DNA from: Candidatus Bathyarchaeota archaeon
GTDB lineage: Archaea > Thermoproteota > Bathyarchaeia > TCS64 > B23
DNA: 36,528 bases
Reading direction: 5' to 3'
NCBI GenBank assembly: GCA_029259285.1
Contig: JAPDJB010000052.1
Coordinates: 1 to 36,528, forward strand
Shown: positions 27,504-36,528 of the stretch, one piece after another
How the letters are laid out: every line of letters starts with the position of its first letter
Position numbering within the stretch: the stretch's first letter is position 1
The notes under the pieces: model-generated
The model's input: the letters and a program-made list of their open reading frames with translations, nothing else
Database searches by the model: none
What the model was told of the DNA's origin: nothing
Translations under genes and position numbers: made by a program

Positions 27504-28558
27504 GGAAGCGTTATAGGACGCCGACCCCTGAGAGCTACCCCAACTCCATATCGGTGCGCATCGGGGATAGGGAGCTCCACTATGAGAAGGCGATGAGCCT
27601 CAGATATGGGGAGAATCCCCATCAGCCCGCCGCCCTATATAGGCTGCGGGATGCCCCTGTCATCATCGGGGGATTGGAGCTCCTTAAGATGGGGAAGGGA
27701 GGCCTCAGCGAGACGAATGTGGAGGATATAGACAACGCCCTCAACATCCTGAAATACTTTGAGCAGCCAGCCTGTGCGGTTATGAAGCATCTAAACCCCT
27801 CAGGGGTTGCCGCAGCGAGGCCTGGAGACAGCCTCAGGGATGTCTATATCAGGGCGAGGGATTGCGACAGGCAGGCTGCCTTCGGAAGCGTCGTCGCCTT
27901 CAACGTCGAGGTGGACGCCGAGACGGCTGAGGAGGTGGCCTCAACCTTCGTTGAGGTCGTCGCAGCCCCAGCCTATGGGGAGGGGGCCTTAGAGGTCTTC
28001 GAGGGGAGGAGGAGTCTGAGGGTTGTGAGGATCAACGATCCGAGGATGCTCCCCCGATACATCGGAGATGAGGTGAGGCATCTCCGCCTCAGGGTTTTGG
28101 CCGACGGCTCCATCGTGCTCTCCACGCCTCTCCTGACGGGGGTTAGGGGCCCTGGGGATGTGAGGGTCGTCACCGAGAGGGAGCCGACGGAGGGGGAGAT
28201 GAGGGATCTCCTCTTCTCCTGGTATGTCTGTATGAATGTTCGGAGTAATGCTATCGTCGTCTCCAGGGACCTCGCCACCCTCGGCGTTGGGACGGGTCAG
28301 CAGGATCGGGTGACGGCTGTTAGGCTGGCTCTGGAGAAGGCTGTGGCTCAGGGGCATGGCGATGAGCTTAGGGGCTCCGTCCTCGCCTCCGATGGCTTCT
28401 TCCCCTTCACCGATTCGATTGAGTTGATGGCTGAGTATGGCGTCTCAGCCTGCATCCAGCCTGGAGGCTCCATCAGGGATAGGGAGGTCATAGAGGCCTG
28501 TAATGAGTATGGGATAGCGATGGTCTTCACCGATGAGCGGTGCTTCAGACACTTCTAA
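27494..28558 (+). CDS. purH: AICAR formyltransferase domain of PurH (stand-alone C-terminal half)
   Basis: LRYGENPHQPAALYRL, AVMKHLNPSGVA, GVGTGQQDRVTAVRLALEKA, DGFFPFTDSIELMAEYGVSACIQPGGSIRD. Confidence 0.9.
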   Translation: MGMRKRYRTPTPESYPNSISVRIGDRELHYEKAMSLRYGENPHQPAALYRLRDAPVIIGGLELLKMGKGGLSETNVEDIDNALNILKYFEQPACAVMKHLNPSGVAAARPGDSLRDVYIRARDCDRQAAFGSVVAFNVEVDAETAEEVASTFVEVVAAPAYGEGALEVFEGRRSLRVVRINDPRMLPRYIGDEVRHLRLRVLADGSIVLSTPLLTGVRGPGDVRVVTEREPTEGEMRDLLFSWYVCMNVRSNAIVVSRDLATLGVGTGQQDRVTAVRLALEKAVAQGHGDELRGSVLASDGFFPFTDSIELMAEYGVSACIQPGGSIRDREVIEACNEYGIAMVFTDERCFRHF

Positions 28559-28710
28559 TATAAGGCTTAGACCCCCTGAAGACGGCCTTCAGGCCGCCCT
28601 CAGCCCCGCAGATTATACAGATGTCTTTAAAGATGGAGTTCTCCTCATCGATGGATGAGCATAGATGGATGAATTCTCTCCCCCTCAGAGTCTCCCGCTC
28701 TCCCCCAAAT
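28545..28710 (-). pseudogene. Possible small zinc-ribbon ORF or remnant with no clear start codon
   Basis: Reverse frame ending at TGA (28545..28547): FGGERETLRGREFIHLCSSIDEENSIFKDICIICGAEGGLKAVFRGSKPYIRSV*; CxxC plus upstream Cys/His, protein-like composition; upstream in-frame ATG/GTG/TTG not found. Confidence 0.4.
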
Positions 28711-28737
28711 CGATGAGGGAGATGTAAAAAGGATAAA

Positions 28738-30825
28738 ATGAGGCGGAGGGGGAGATCACCTTCGATGGGTGCCTACCGGAGGGCGGCGCTCTACCTCGCA
28801 GTCCTCCTCCTATCGGTCATAATGCTGACCTCCACCATCCACCTCCTCGGAGACCTATCCAGGGTGGATCTAGGTGGATTGAGGATACGGAAGACGAGTA
28901 AAGCCAGCGTCGGGGAGGAGGGGCCTAGGAGGCGGGGTGGAGTCCCCGTTGAGGCACTCCCCTCCGGTGGAGGCGCCCTCTTTGAGATACATATGCAGAC
29001 GGGGACGAGATATCTCCGATGTCGGGTTGGAGAGATATATGACGAAGGCGTGTGGCGTCCCCATGAGGGCTGTAGGCCTCTTCCCTATGAGGGGGGAGCC
29101 GTCGACCATAATGTCTCTCTTCCCCTCCCCTACGAGGACTACATCTTCTATGTGAAGCCCCTCGTGAATCTCACCGGCTATATACCGGTCACCCTGAACG
29201 TTGAGAACCTCGTATTCGACGGCGATGTGCTTCAATACCCCTCTCTCCAAGTCTTCTACACCGAGGAGGTTTTCCCCCAGGTCTATTGGGTAACCCACAG
29301 GCATTATCAATACTCGAAGGAGGAGCTCCTAAGGGCCAGTGTCAAACCTGTAACCCACTGTCTACAAATCCCAGGGGAGATGAAGGAGAGGCTGAGGGAG
29401 CTGGCGCTGAGCGCCGTGGGCGACGTCTCAACCCCCTATGAGAAGTTGAAGGCTCTAGAGGCGTATCTGAAGGAGAACTACATCTACGACGCCAACTATA
29501 CGCCTCCACCCAGTAATCTAGACCCGATAGAGTGGTTCCTATTCTATGAGCGGCGGGGAACCTGCAGCCACTTCAACTCCGCCCTCGCCCTCCTGGCTCG
29601 AACTCTGGGCATACCCACTAGAGTTGTGATGGGGTATCTCGTTTCTCCCGACGCTGAGTATCAGGTGGTGACGCCTAAGCATGCTCACACCTATGTGGAG
29701 GTTCCCTTCGAGGGTTTAGGGTGGATCATCTTCGACGCCACTCCGGAGGAGACTAGGGAGTCTCCAGGTAAGTCGACTCGTATTCCAACGGTGACGAATA
29801 TCACGTGGTGTAGCCCCACGGCGCTTAGGGGTGGGAGCTTCATCACCGTGGGGGTCGTCGAGACCTTCAATGGGACTCCGGTCTCCGATATGGAGGTTCA
29901 GATCTTCCTGACGCCGAATAAGAATGAGACGGGCCTCCTCGTAGGCGTGGGAGTCGTCCATGACGGCCTCTTCAACGTCACCTGTCGAGTTCCACCTGAG
30001 GCTGATGTCGGTGATTACCACGTGGTTGCGAGGGCTGTAGGCAACGCCGTCTATATGGAGTCTTGGAGTGATCCGAGGCTTAAGTTGATGTCGAGAACTG
30101 AGGTGGTGGTGGAGCCCTCCTATAAGGCCTATGTGGGCGAGGAGGCCGTCATCAGGGGGAGGGTTAAAGACCCCCTGACAGGTAAGCCTATAGCGAATAT
30201 CACCCTCACAGTCGAGGTGGATGGCGAAACCTATCTCGTGGAGACCGATGGGGAGGGATGCTTCACCTTCACCTACACACCTGAATCCGAAGGGGAGAAG
30301 ACCATCAGGTTTTTGATTCCACCCTCCGAATATTATCTACCATCAGAGGGGAGGGTCACCCTCCAGATAGAGCCTAGGAGGAGCTCTCCCATAGCGGTTT
30401 TACTCAGCTTCCCCCACAATCTAATAATAGCGACGGCTGGAGGCTTAATAGCCGTGGCGCTGATGATTGGGAGGAGGGGTAAGGAGGAGGCTAAGGCTGA
30501 GGAGAAGCCGGATGTAGAGGCGGAGCCCCCCCTAGAGGAGCCACCCCTCACCTATGACACCTATAGGGAGGGGGTTGTAAAGCTCTATAATCGCCTATAC
30601 ATCAGGGCTAAGAGGCGATTCGGCGTAGGGGATAACCTGACGCCTCGGGAGCTCCAAGCCTTCCTATTGAGGCATCTACCCGATGGAGCCGCATATCCCC
30701 TTGAGGTTCTGGTCTCAACCTTCGAGAAGGCCAACTACGGCGGGGTAGAGCCGACGGCTGGGGAGTTTGAGCGCTGCAGGGATGCCTTAGACGTCTTGAT
30801 GGAGTTGATGGAGCATGGGGATTAA
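28738..30825 (+). CDS. Transglutaminase-like membrane protein with Ig-like/carboxypeptidase-regulatory-like domain and C-terminal DUF4129-like region
   Basis: RRGTCSHFNSALALLARTLGIPTRVVMGYL (Cys), KHAHTYVEVPFEGLGWIIFDATPEE (His, Asp); YVGEEAVIRGRVKDPLTGKPIANITLTVEVDG; TM IATAGGLIAVALMIG; C-terminal LTPRELQAFLLRHL. Confidence 0.87.
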   Translation: MRRRGRSPSMGAYRRAALYLAVLLLSVIMLTSTIHLLGDLSRVDLGGLRIRKTSKASVGEEGPRRRGGVPVEALPSGGGALFEIHMQTGTRYLRCRVGEIYDEGVWRPHEGCRPLPYEGGAVDHNVSLPLPYEDYIFYVKPLVNLTGYIPVTLNVENLVFDGDVLQYPSLQVFYTEEVFPQVYWVTHRHYQYSKEELLRASVKPVTHCLQIPGEMKERLRELALSAVGDVSTPYEKLKALEAYLKENYIYDANYTPPPSNLDPIEWFLFYERRGTCSHFNSALALLARTLGIPTRVVMGYLVSPDAEYQVVTPKHAHTYVEVPFEGLGWIIFDATPEETRESPGKSTRIPTVTNITWCSPTALRGGSFITVGVVETFNGTPVSDMEVQIFLTPNKNETGLLVGVGVVHDGLFNVTCRVPPEADVGDYHVVARAVGNAVYMESWSDPRLKLMSRTEVVVEPSYKAYVGEEAVIRGRVKDPLTGKPIANITLTVEVDGETYLVETDGEGCFTFTYTPESEGEKTIRFLIPPSEYYLPSEGRVTLQIEPRRSSPIAVLLSFPHNLIIATAGGLIAVALMIGRRGKEEAKAEEKPDVEAEPPLEEPPLTYDTYREGVVKLYNRLYIRAKRRFGVGDNLTPRELQAFLLRHLPDGAAYPLEVLVSTFEKANYGGVEPTAGEFERCRDALDVLMELMEHGD

Positions 30826-31999
30826 GAGAGTCGTCGTCAGGAACACCCTGCTCTACGCTTCCCTAGCGTTCCCCCTCCTCTGGGCCATGCTGATTTGGAG
30901 GCCAACCCTCGGGGAGTTCGGTTCGTTGCTTCCAAATTTGCCCGCTAAGATGGCCTCCATGGAGCTCTCCCCCCTCTTCCTCTCCTTATTAGCCTCTGCC
31001 TCCACCTTCTACGCCGGCAGCATAATCGGAGCCATCTTCGAGGGCAGCGCAAAGGAGCTCCTCGTCGGCAGCCTCTACGCGGCGAGCTTCGCCCTTCTCC
31101 TAAGCCTCCCCCTCATATATGCCCCAGGCTCAGAGGTTTACAGCTCCCTCGGCCTCTACATCCTCCTCTCCTTCCTCACCTTAATCCTACACAACGTCGC
31201 CTCCACCCTCCTGAAGCTTAGGGGCCTCCTATCCCTCAGATCTCTCTCCGCCAGCGCCGCCATCTACATAGAGGGCCTTGCCATATCCAGGATCATCGAC
31301 ATCGCCCTCAGAAATCTCCCATTCCCTCTCCCACCGGATCTCTCCAGGCTGCTCTACATGGCCATGACGGCCTCAGCCCTCCTCTCCCTCCCCTCCGCCT
31401 TTAAAGGATCTAGGAGTAATGCCCTGGCGTCTATAGGTGAGGCCTCATCGAAGTATCATATCATAATCCCCTCCACCATCGTTGCAGCCCTCTACTTCGG
31501 CTATTATAGGGAGAATCTGTCGACGCTTCTCCCGAGTCTCTCCCCCCTCTCACCCTATCTGGAGTGGATGTTTATCACAGCCCTAGCCGCCCTCGTCTAT
31601 AGGGGCGCCAGGAAATCCATCGAGGTTTCAGCCCTCGACAGGGTTGGAGATTGGGCTAGGCATATACAGGAGGTCTCCACCTATAGGGGTGAGAGGCTGT
31701 CGGAGCTGACATCTGCCATGGAGGAGTTCATAACTCAGGGTAGGAAGGAGAGGCTCATCCTACTCCTAAGCCTCATACTCCACGATGAGGGCTTAAGTGA
31801 GGGGGAGGTAGAGCGGATCCTCTCCCCCCTCCTAGAGCATAGAGATAAACCTAAACCAATTCTCTCTATCAAGGGACGAGTGGAATCCCTGGAGAGGAGG
31901 GACATCGAGAGGCGTAGCAGAGTTCTGGAGAGGGTGGTTGAGAGGATCACAACCCTAAGCCATATACCCATCAGCGTGGAGGGGGTAGAGGCAAGGTGA
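30815..31999 (+). CDS. Multi-spanning membrane protein of the MoxR/DUF58 cluster
   Basis: Several TM segments; overlaps the transglutaminase gene by 11 bp and moxR by 4 bp. Confidence 0.7.
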   Translation: MGIKRVVVRNTLLYASLAFPLLWAMLIWRPTLGEFGSLLPNLPAKMASMELSPLFLSLLASASTFYAGSIIGAIFEGSAKELLVGSLYAASFALLLSLPLIYAPGSEVYSSLGLYILLSFLTLILHNVASTLLKLRGLLSLRSLSASAAIYIEGLAISRIIDIALRNLPFPLPPDLSRLLYMAMTASALLSLPSAFKGSRSNALASIGEASSKYHIIIPSTIVAALYFGYYRENLSTLLPSLSPLSPYLEWMFITALAALVYRGARKSIEVSALDRVGDWARHIQEVSTYRGERLSELTSAMEEFITQGRKERLILLLSLILHDEGLSEGEVERILSPLLEHRDKPKPILSIKGRVESLERRDIERRSRVLERVVERITTLSHIPISVEGVEAR

Positions 32000-32970
32000 A
32001 TGTTGAGAAGGTTAGGGATCTAGCCACGGCGATCCTGGACGAGGTGAATAGGTTTTACGTTGGGAAGAGATTGATGCTGAGGAAGCTTCTATCAGCCGCC
32101 CTCGCCAACGGCCACGTCCTCTTCGAGGATTACCCTGGACTTGGGAAGACGCTGCTCGCCAAGGCGCTGGCGCGGGTGACGGGATGCAGCTGGAGACGCA
32201 TACAGTTCACTCCGGATCTGATGCCGGCGGACATCCTTGGAACCAGGGTCTGGCGTATAAGGGAGGCCCGCTTCGTCTTGGAGAAGGGGCCCATCTTCAC
32301 CAACATCCTATTGGCCGATGAGATCAATCGTTCACCGCCTAAGACTCAGTCAGCCCTGTTGGAGGCGATGGAGGAGCGTCAGGTCACCATAGAGGGTGAG
32401 ACACATCGATTGGAGCAGCCCTTCTTCGTAATCGCCACCCAGAACCCGATAGAGCTGGAGGGAACCTATCCGCTGCCTGAGGCCCAGCTGGATAGGTTTC
32501 TGGTGAAGCTCTCCATCGGCTACGTCGAGACCCAGAGGGAGGAGAGCCTCATACTGAAGAGGAGAATCCTATGGAAGAAGGATGACCCCACATCGCTGAT
32601 GGAGCCTGTGACGGATCAGAGAACCTTCGTAGAGATGCAACGCTTCATAGAGGAGGATATCTACGTCGACGATCAGATCATCGACTACATCACAGCCATA
32701 GTCAGGGCTACCCGCAGCCACTACGCCGTCGAGGTCGGATCCAGCCCAAGGGGAGGCCTCGCCCTCCTTAAGCTCTCAAGGGCTCACGCCGCCATCTCGG
32801 GTCGAGACTTTGTCACGCCTGATGATGTGAAGCTCTTCGCCTTCGACGCCCTTGGGCATAGGCTGATCCTGAGGATGGAGTATGCCCTTGAGGGTAAGGT
32901 GACGCCTGGAGATGTCATAAGGGAGATCCTCGATAAGATAGAGGTTCCCAGGGATTTCCTACGTAGGTGA
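31996..32970 (+). CDS. MoxR-family AAA+ ATPase
   Basis: NGHVLFEDYPGLGKTLLAKALARV (Walker A), RIQFTPDLMPADILGTRVW, GPIFTNILLADEINRSPPKTQSALLEAMEERQVTIEG (Walker B), FFVIATQNPIELEGTYPLPEAQLDRF. Confidence 0.95.
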   Translation: MNVEKVRDLATAILDEVNRFYVGKRLMLRKLLSAALANGHVLFEDYPGLGKTLLAKALARVTGCSWRRIQFTPDLMPADILGTRVWRIREARFVLEKGPIFTNILLADEINRSPPKTQSALLEAMEERQVTIEGETHRLEQPFFVIATQNPIELEGTYPLPEAQLDRFLVKLSIGYVETQREESLILKRRILWKKDDPTSLMEPVTDQRTFVEMQRFIEEDIYVDDQIIDYITAIVRATRSHYAVEVGSSPRGGLALLKLSRAHAAISGRDFVTPDDVKLFAFDALGHRLILRMEYALEGKVTPGDVIREILDKIEVPRDFLRR

Positions 32971-32977
32971 AGCCCGC

Positions 32978-34417
32978 TTGTCGACTCGGGAGGCGCTGGA
33001 GCCTGCGGTCACCTCCTTCGCCTTCATAGTCTTCGGAATGCTTCTAGGCAACGTGATCCTAATCCTCGTCGGCCTCCTCCCCCTCCTCTTCATCGTCCTC
33101 TCGCTGCTCATCCCTCCGCCCCAGGAGGTGGAGGTGGAGCGCATAGGGGAGGATCAAAGCCTATTAGTCGATGAACAGTTCTCCGAGACCATCAGGATTA
33201 GGGTTAGAGGAGGCATCGGCATCGTAACCATCGGCGACATCCTCCCATCCTCCTTCAGCCTCGAGGATGGAACCAACTTCAAGGCTCTTTGGAAGGGCGT
33301 CGGCGACGTGGAGGCAGCCATCAGCTATACAGCCACCTGCGCCAGGAGAGGCCTATACCAGCTGGAGGGAGTCCACTATGAGGCCAGGCATTTCCTACGG
33401 ATGTTGAAAACCGATATCGGGCTGGTGGAGGCTCCTAGAACCATCACCGTCAGGCCGAGACCCCTATTGGTAAGGCGGGTTAGGCATAGGGAGGCCGTCT
33501 CAGCTATCCCCATGCCAGCTGAGGCTAAGTATCGATTCGGAATTCCCACGACCGATTTCCTTGAGGTGAGGGACTACGCCCCAGGGGATCCCTATAGGAT
33601 GATAAACTGGAAGGCGACGGCTAGGAGGCTCTCAGCCTCGCCGAGTCCACTTCAGGTCAACGAGTATGAGAGGGAGGGGCGGAAGGTCGTATGGATATTC
33701 CTAGACTCGGCTCCCCACATGGCGGCTGGAACCACGCTTCGAAGCGCATTAGACTACGCCGTCCAGGCCGCCCTCGGGTTGGCTGACTTCTATCTAAGCC
33801 GTGGATGTAGAGTTGGATTAGCCATCTACAATCATGATGCCTATCGATGGGAGGGCCCCTTCGAGAGGAGGGTTAAGCCTCCACCGGAGCTTCTCAAGGC
33901 TCTCTCAGGCCTCAAAGCCCTGGAGCCGCCGATGGAGATGCCTGATGAGGCGGAGGGGGTTAAGATGCCTCAGAGCCGGATAATCTTCCCCGATGTAGGC
34001 CGGAGACAGCGATATAGGTTGACGAAGGAGATGGTTAAAGTCGAGATCGGATACAGCCTAGAGTCGCTGAGGGAGGTGGTTCACAGCTGTCGGGGGCATC
34101 TGAGGGGGTCTAGACCCCTCTTCATCATCATTACCATGGTGGAGGCGGGTGAGCTTGAGGGGCTTCTAGAGGGCGTAAAGGCTCTTTACCGCTATACTCT
34201 GAGGGGTAGGAGGCCGAGTATTATGCTGCTCGATGTGAGAGGAGACAGGTTGGCGGTGAGGACGAGGGAGGAGGAGCTGGCCTCTAGGATCGTTAAGAGG
34301 GAGCTGGAGACGGCTTACATAGCTCTAAGAGGGCTGGGGGTTGAGATCGTATCCTGGAATCCGAGGGATGAGAGCTTCGTTGAGATCCTGGCTAGGAGGG
34401 TGAGATATGGGCGTTGA
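32978..34417 (+). CDS. DUF58-family protein
   Basis: FLEVRDYAPGDPYRMINWKATARR motif, two N-terminal TM segments, vWA-like C-terminal region (VVWIFLDSAPHMAAG). Confidence 0.9.
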   Translation: MSTREALEPAVTSFAFIVFGMLLGNVILILVGLLPLLFIVLSLLIPPPQEVEVERIGEDQSLLVDEQFSETIRIRVRGGIGIVTIGDILPSSFSLEDGTNFKALWKGVGDVEAAISYTATCARRGLYQLEGVHYEARHFLRMLKTDIGLVEAPRTITVRPRPLLVRRVRHREAVSAIPMPAEAKYRFGIPTTDFLEVRDYAPGDPYRMINWKATARRLSASPSPLQVNEYEREGRKVVWIFLDSAPHMAAGTTLRSALDYAVQAALGLADFYLSRGCRVGLAIYNHDAYRWEGPFERRVKPPPELLKALSGLKALEPPMEMPDEAEGVKMPQSRIIFPDVGRRQRYRLTKEMVKVEIGYSLESLREVVHSCRGHLRGSRPLFIIITMVEAGELEGLLEGVKALYRYTLRGRRPSIMLLDVRGDRLAVRTREEELASRIVKRELETAYIALRGLGVEIVSWNPRDESFVEILARRVRYGR

Positions 34418-35087
34418 AAGGTCTATAAGGGGTGTGGAGCTTCTCCTCGCCGTGGCCCCCAGCTATCTCTCAGCCCTCCTCCTGGTGAAGAGCGGCCTCT
34501 ATGTAGAGTTTAAGAGTCTCACCCTCCCAATCCTAGGCCTCCTCGGTCTACCCCTCGAAGCCTATCTCGATTTGATGCCCCTCGCAGCAGCCGTGCTGCT
34601 TTCGCTGCTCATCTGGAGGAGGGGGAGTGAATCGGCCTATGCTAAGCTCTTCAGCCTCAACCTCCTCATGTTCTTCCCAGCCGTCCTCGACTACAGCCAC
34701 TTCAACTGGGTTATGCTGATACTCCCCTACACCCCTAGGGCTGAGATGCCGCTTCTAACCTTCATCACAGGCCTACTACTCCAGCTCTCATATCTAACCA
34801 TCAGATCTACACTCCTCATCCGATATACGAGGGATGAGCTTCTAGGTCGAGGGGCTGAACCCGAGGATGTCGACGCCATCTCCAAGGGGCAGATAGCCTA
34901 CCTCACCTTAATCCTAACGGCCTCAACTCTGATGCTGGCAGCCATATATCTCGCCCTCCCCCACCTGGAGGCCCTATTGAGGGCTGAGATGTCGGGGATC
35001 CCCTATACGCATATAACCATCGGCTTCTCAGCCACCCTCCTCATAGCCATCGCCACCCTTCTCTTCCTAAAGGGCTGGAAGAGATGA
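34407..35087 (+). CDS. Multi-spanning membrane protein of the MoxR/DUF58 cluster
   Basis: Hydrophobic ORF overlapping the DUF58 gene by 11 bp. Confidence 0.65.
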   Translation: MGVERSIRGVELLLAVAPSYLSALLLVKSGLYVEFKSLTLPILGLLGLPLEAYLDLMPLAAAVLLSLLIWRRGSESAYAKLFSLNLLMFFPAVLDYSHFNWVMLILPYTPRAEMPLLTFITGLLLQLSYLTIRSTLLIRYTRDELLGRGAEPEDVDAISKGQIAYLTLILTASTLMLAAIYLALPHLEALLRAEMSGIPYTHITIGFSATLLIAIATLLFLKGWKR

Positions 35088-35171
35088 CAAGGAGGCAAAT
35101 CAGAGCTGGAAAATCGGCTTCCCCTGGGAGACCCCCTTTATATCATCCAACCCCCAATTCTTCATCATCTG

Positions 35172-36116
35172 GTGAATGAGATGAGGAGAGTGCTGGAGGC
35201 CGCTAAGAGGATTAGGCGTCTAGAGGTTCAGGGGGCCACGAACGTCGCCCTCACAGCCATAAGGGCCTTGGTGGAGCAGATGCGGGAATCGAGGGCTGAG
35301 AGCCGTGAGGAGGCCCTGGCCGAGATAGAGGAGGCCCGAGACATCCTCTTCGGGGCGAGGGAGACTGAGCCCTTCATGAGGAATACCCTCAGATACATAG
35401 AGTGGAGGGTTAGGGCTGCCAGGTGGGAGAGCGTCGAGGAGCTCAACCGGCTGATGGAGGCCGTGGCCGAGGAGCTCATACAGCGCTTCAGGGAGGCCCG
35501 TAAACGCATCGAGGACGTCGGCTCCAGGCGCATACTCCCTGGAACCCGCATCCTCACCCACTGCCACTCCTCAGCTGTCATAGCCGTCCTCGGAGCAGCT
35601 AAGAGGAGGGGAATAGAATTCGAGGTGATCTGCACCGAGACCAGGCCCCTATACCAGGGGCGCATCACAGCCAGGGAGCTTCTGGAGATGGGGGTTAAGA
35701 CGACGATGATCGTCGACTCGGCTGTTAGAACCTTCCTGAAGCAGGTTGACCTAGTCCTCGTCGGGGCAGATGCCATAACATCCGAGGGGAACATCATCAA
35801 CAAGATCGGAACAAGCCTCATCGCCCTCGCAGCCCAGGAGGCCCGAGTCCCCTTCTACGTCGTCACGGAGCTGCTGAAGTTTGATCCGCAGACAATCCAC
35901 GGCGACTATGAGGCGATAGAGGAGAGGGCTGCCTCGGAGATATGGCCCGACGCCCCAGAGGGCCTAGCCATAAGGAATCCAGCCTTCGAAGTCACCAGAA
36001 GAGACTACATACATGGAATCATCTGTGAGGAGGGGGTCATATCGCCCCACTCGATTTTGGAGGCCGTAAGGCGTCGATACCCCTGGATACTCGAATCCGT
36101 CGGCATACCAGCCTAA
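35172..36116 (+). CDS. Ribose-1,5-bisphosphate isomerase / eIF2B-alpha-like protein
   Basis: LTHCHSSAVIAVLGAAKRRGIEFEVICTETRPLYQGRITARELLEMGVKTTMIVDSAV, DLVLVGADAITSEGNIINKIGT; conserved Cys and Asp of R15P isomerase. GTG start. Confidence 0.85.
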   Translation: MNEMRRVLEAAKRIRRLEVQGATNVALTAIRALVEQMRESRAESREEALAEIEEARDILFGARETEPFMRNTLRYIEWRVRAARWESVEELNRLMEAVAEELIQRFREARKRIEDVGSRRILPGTRILTHCHSSAVIAVLGAAKRRGIEFEVICTETRPLYQGRITARELLEMGVKTTMIVDSAVRTFLKQVDLVLVGADAITSEGNIINKIGTSLIALAAQEARVPFYVVTELLKFDPQTIHGDYEAIEERAASEIWPDAPEGLAIRNPAFEVTRRDYIHGIICEEGVISPHSILEAVRRRYPWILESVGIPA

Positions 36117-36171
36117 CCAGGTTTTTGTCGAGGAAAACAATTAAACACCTGAAATCCAACTATTCGACAAC

Positions 36172-36408
36172 ATGCCCCTAAAGGTCTCAATAGAACCCCG
36201 AGAGGAGTGTATAGGATGCGGGAACTGCCAGGCAAACTGCCCCCAAGTCTTCGAGCTCATCCCAGAAGACGGCCTATCGGCCATCAGAGCCGGATATAGA
36301 GGCGCCTCCCAAGCCGAGGGCGAAGTCCCAGACGACCTGGAGAGCTGCGTGAGGGACGCAGCGGAACTCTGCCCCGTAAACATAATCCACGTGGAGAAGA
36401 CGAGTTAG
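36172..36408 (+). CDS. Single-cluster ferredoxin
   Basis: CIGCGNCQANCPQVFEL ... CVRDAAELCPVNII. Confidence 0.88.
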   Translation: MPLKVSIEPREECIGCGNCQANCPQVFELIPEDGLSAIRAGYRGASQAEGEVPDDLESCVRDAAELCPVNIIHVEKTS

Positions 36409-36415
36409 ACTTCTC

Positions 36416-36528
36416 TCATTCTCTCCCAGATATTTTCAGTCCAAGTTCCTTTAGTCGTTCGAAGTGGTGGTTCCTTGTTTTCAGCGTCAGATCGTTGGCG
36501 AGGGCTGTGGCGGCTATAAGTAGATCGG
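36416..36528 (-). CDS. PIN-domain (VapC-like) protein, C-terminal end, truncated by the window
   Basis: Reverse translation to TGA at 36416..36418: DLLIAATALANDLTLKTRNHHFERLKELGLKISGRE*, typical PIN C-terminus (D..IAA.A......L.T.N..HF). Not in the ORF track. Confidence 0.75.
   Translation of the reverse strand, partial: DLLIAATALANDLTLKTRNHHFERLKELGLKISGRE

Noticed and set aside
36416-36528. Toxin-antitoxin system at the right edge
   Set aside because: Only the C-terminus of a PIN domain is visible; the antitoxin cannot be assessed within the window.
1-36528. CRISPR arrays, tRNA/rRNA genes, insertion sequences or prophage
   Set aside because: No regularly spaced direct repeats, cloverleaf-like sequences, transposase motifs or phage structural genes were recognised by eye; a tRNAscan/CRISPR search would be needed to be certain.

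Overview
This window reads as archaeal chromosome, probably a thermophilic TACK-type or Bathyarchaeia-like lineage. That placement is an inference from an archaeosine-type tRNA-guanine transglycosylase, an archaeal Sm/Lsm protein, a DUF1922 zinc protein, an AK6-type kinase, an R15P isomerase/eIF2B-like protein, and TATA-like boxes at leaderless spacing. I saw no rRNA, tRNA, CRISPR array or transposon. Much of the window is housekeeping: PolX, GuaB, a split PurH, TgtA, FwdE-like, and a MoxR/DUF58/transglutaminase cluster. The parts most worth a second look are: (1) a tightly overlapping four-gene membrane operon (19936..24308) built around a membrane-anchored M14-type carboxypeptidase, with apparent internal paralogy and an SPFH-like partner; (2) a 1896-aa anchored secreted protein with three tandem glycoside-hydrolase-like modules followed by an NHL-type beta-propeller; (3) an M24 'pita-bread' protein that has lost most canonical metal ligands; (4) PurH split exactly at its domain boundary; (5) an OsmC-family pseudogene missing from the ORF track. 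All family calls were made by eye from motifs; no searches were run.
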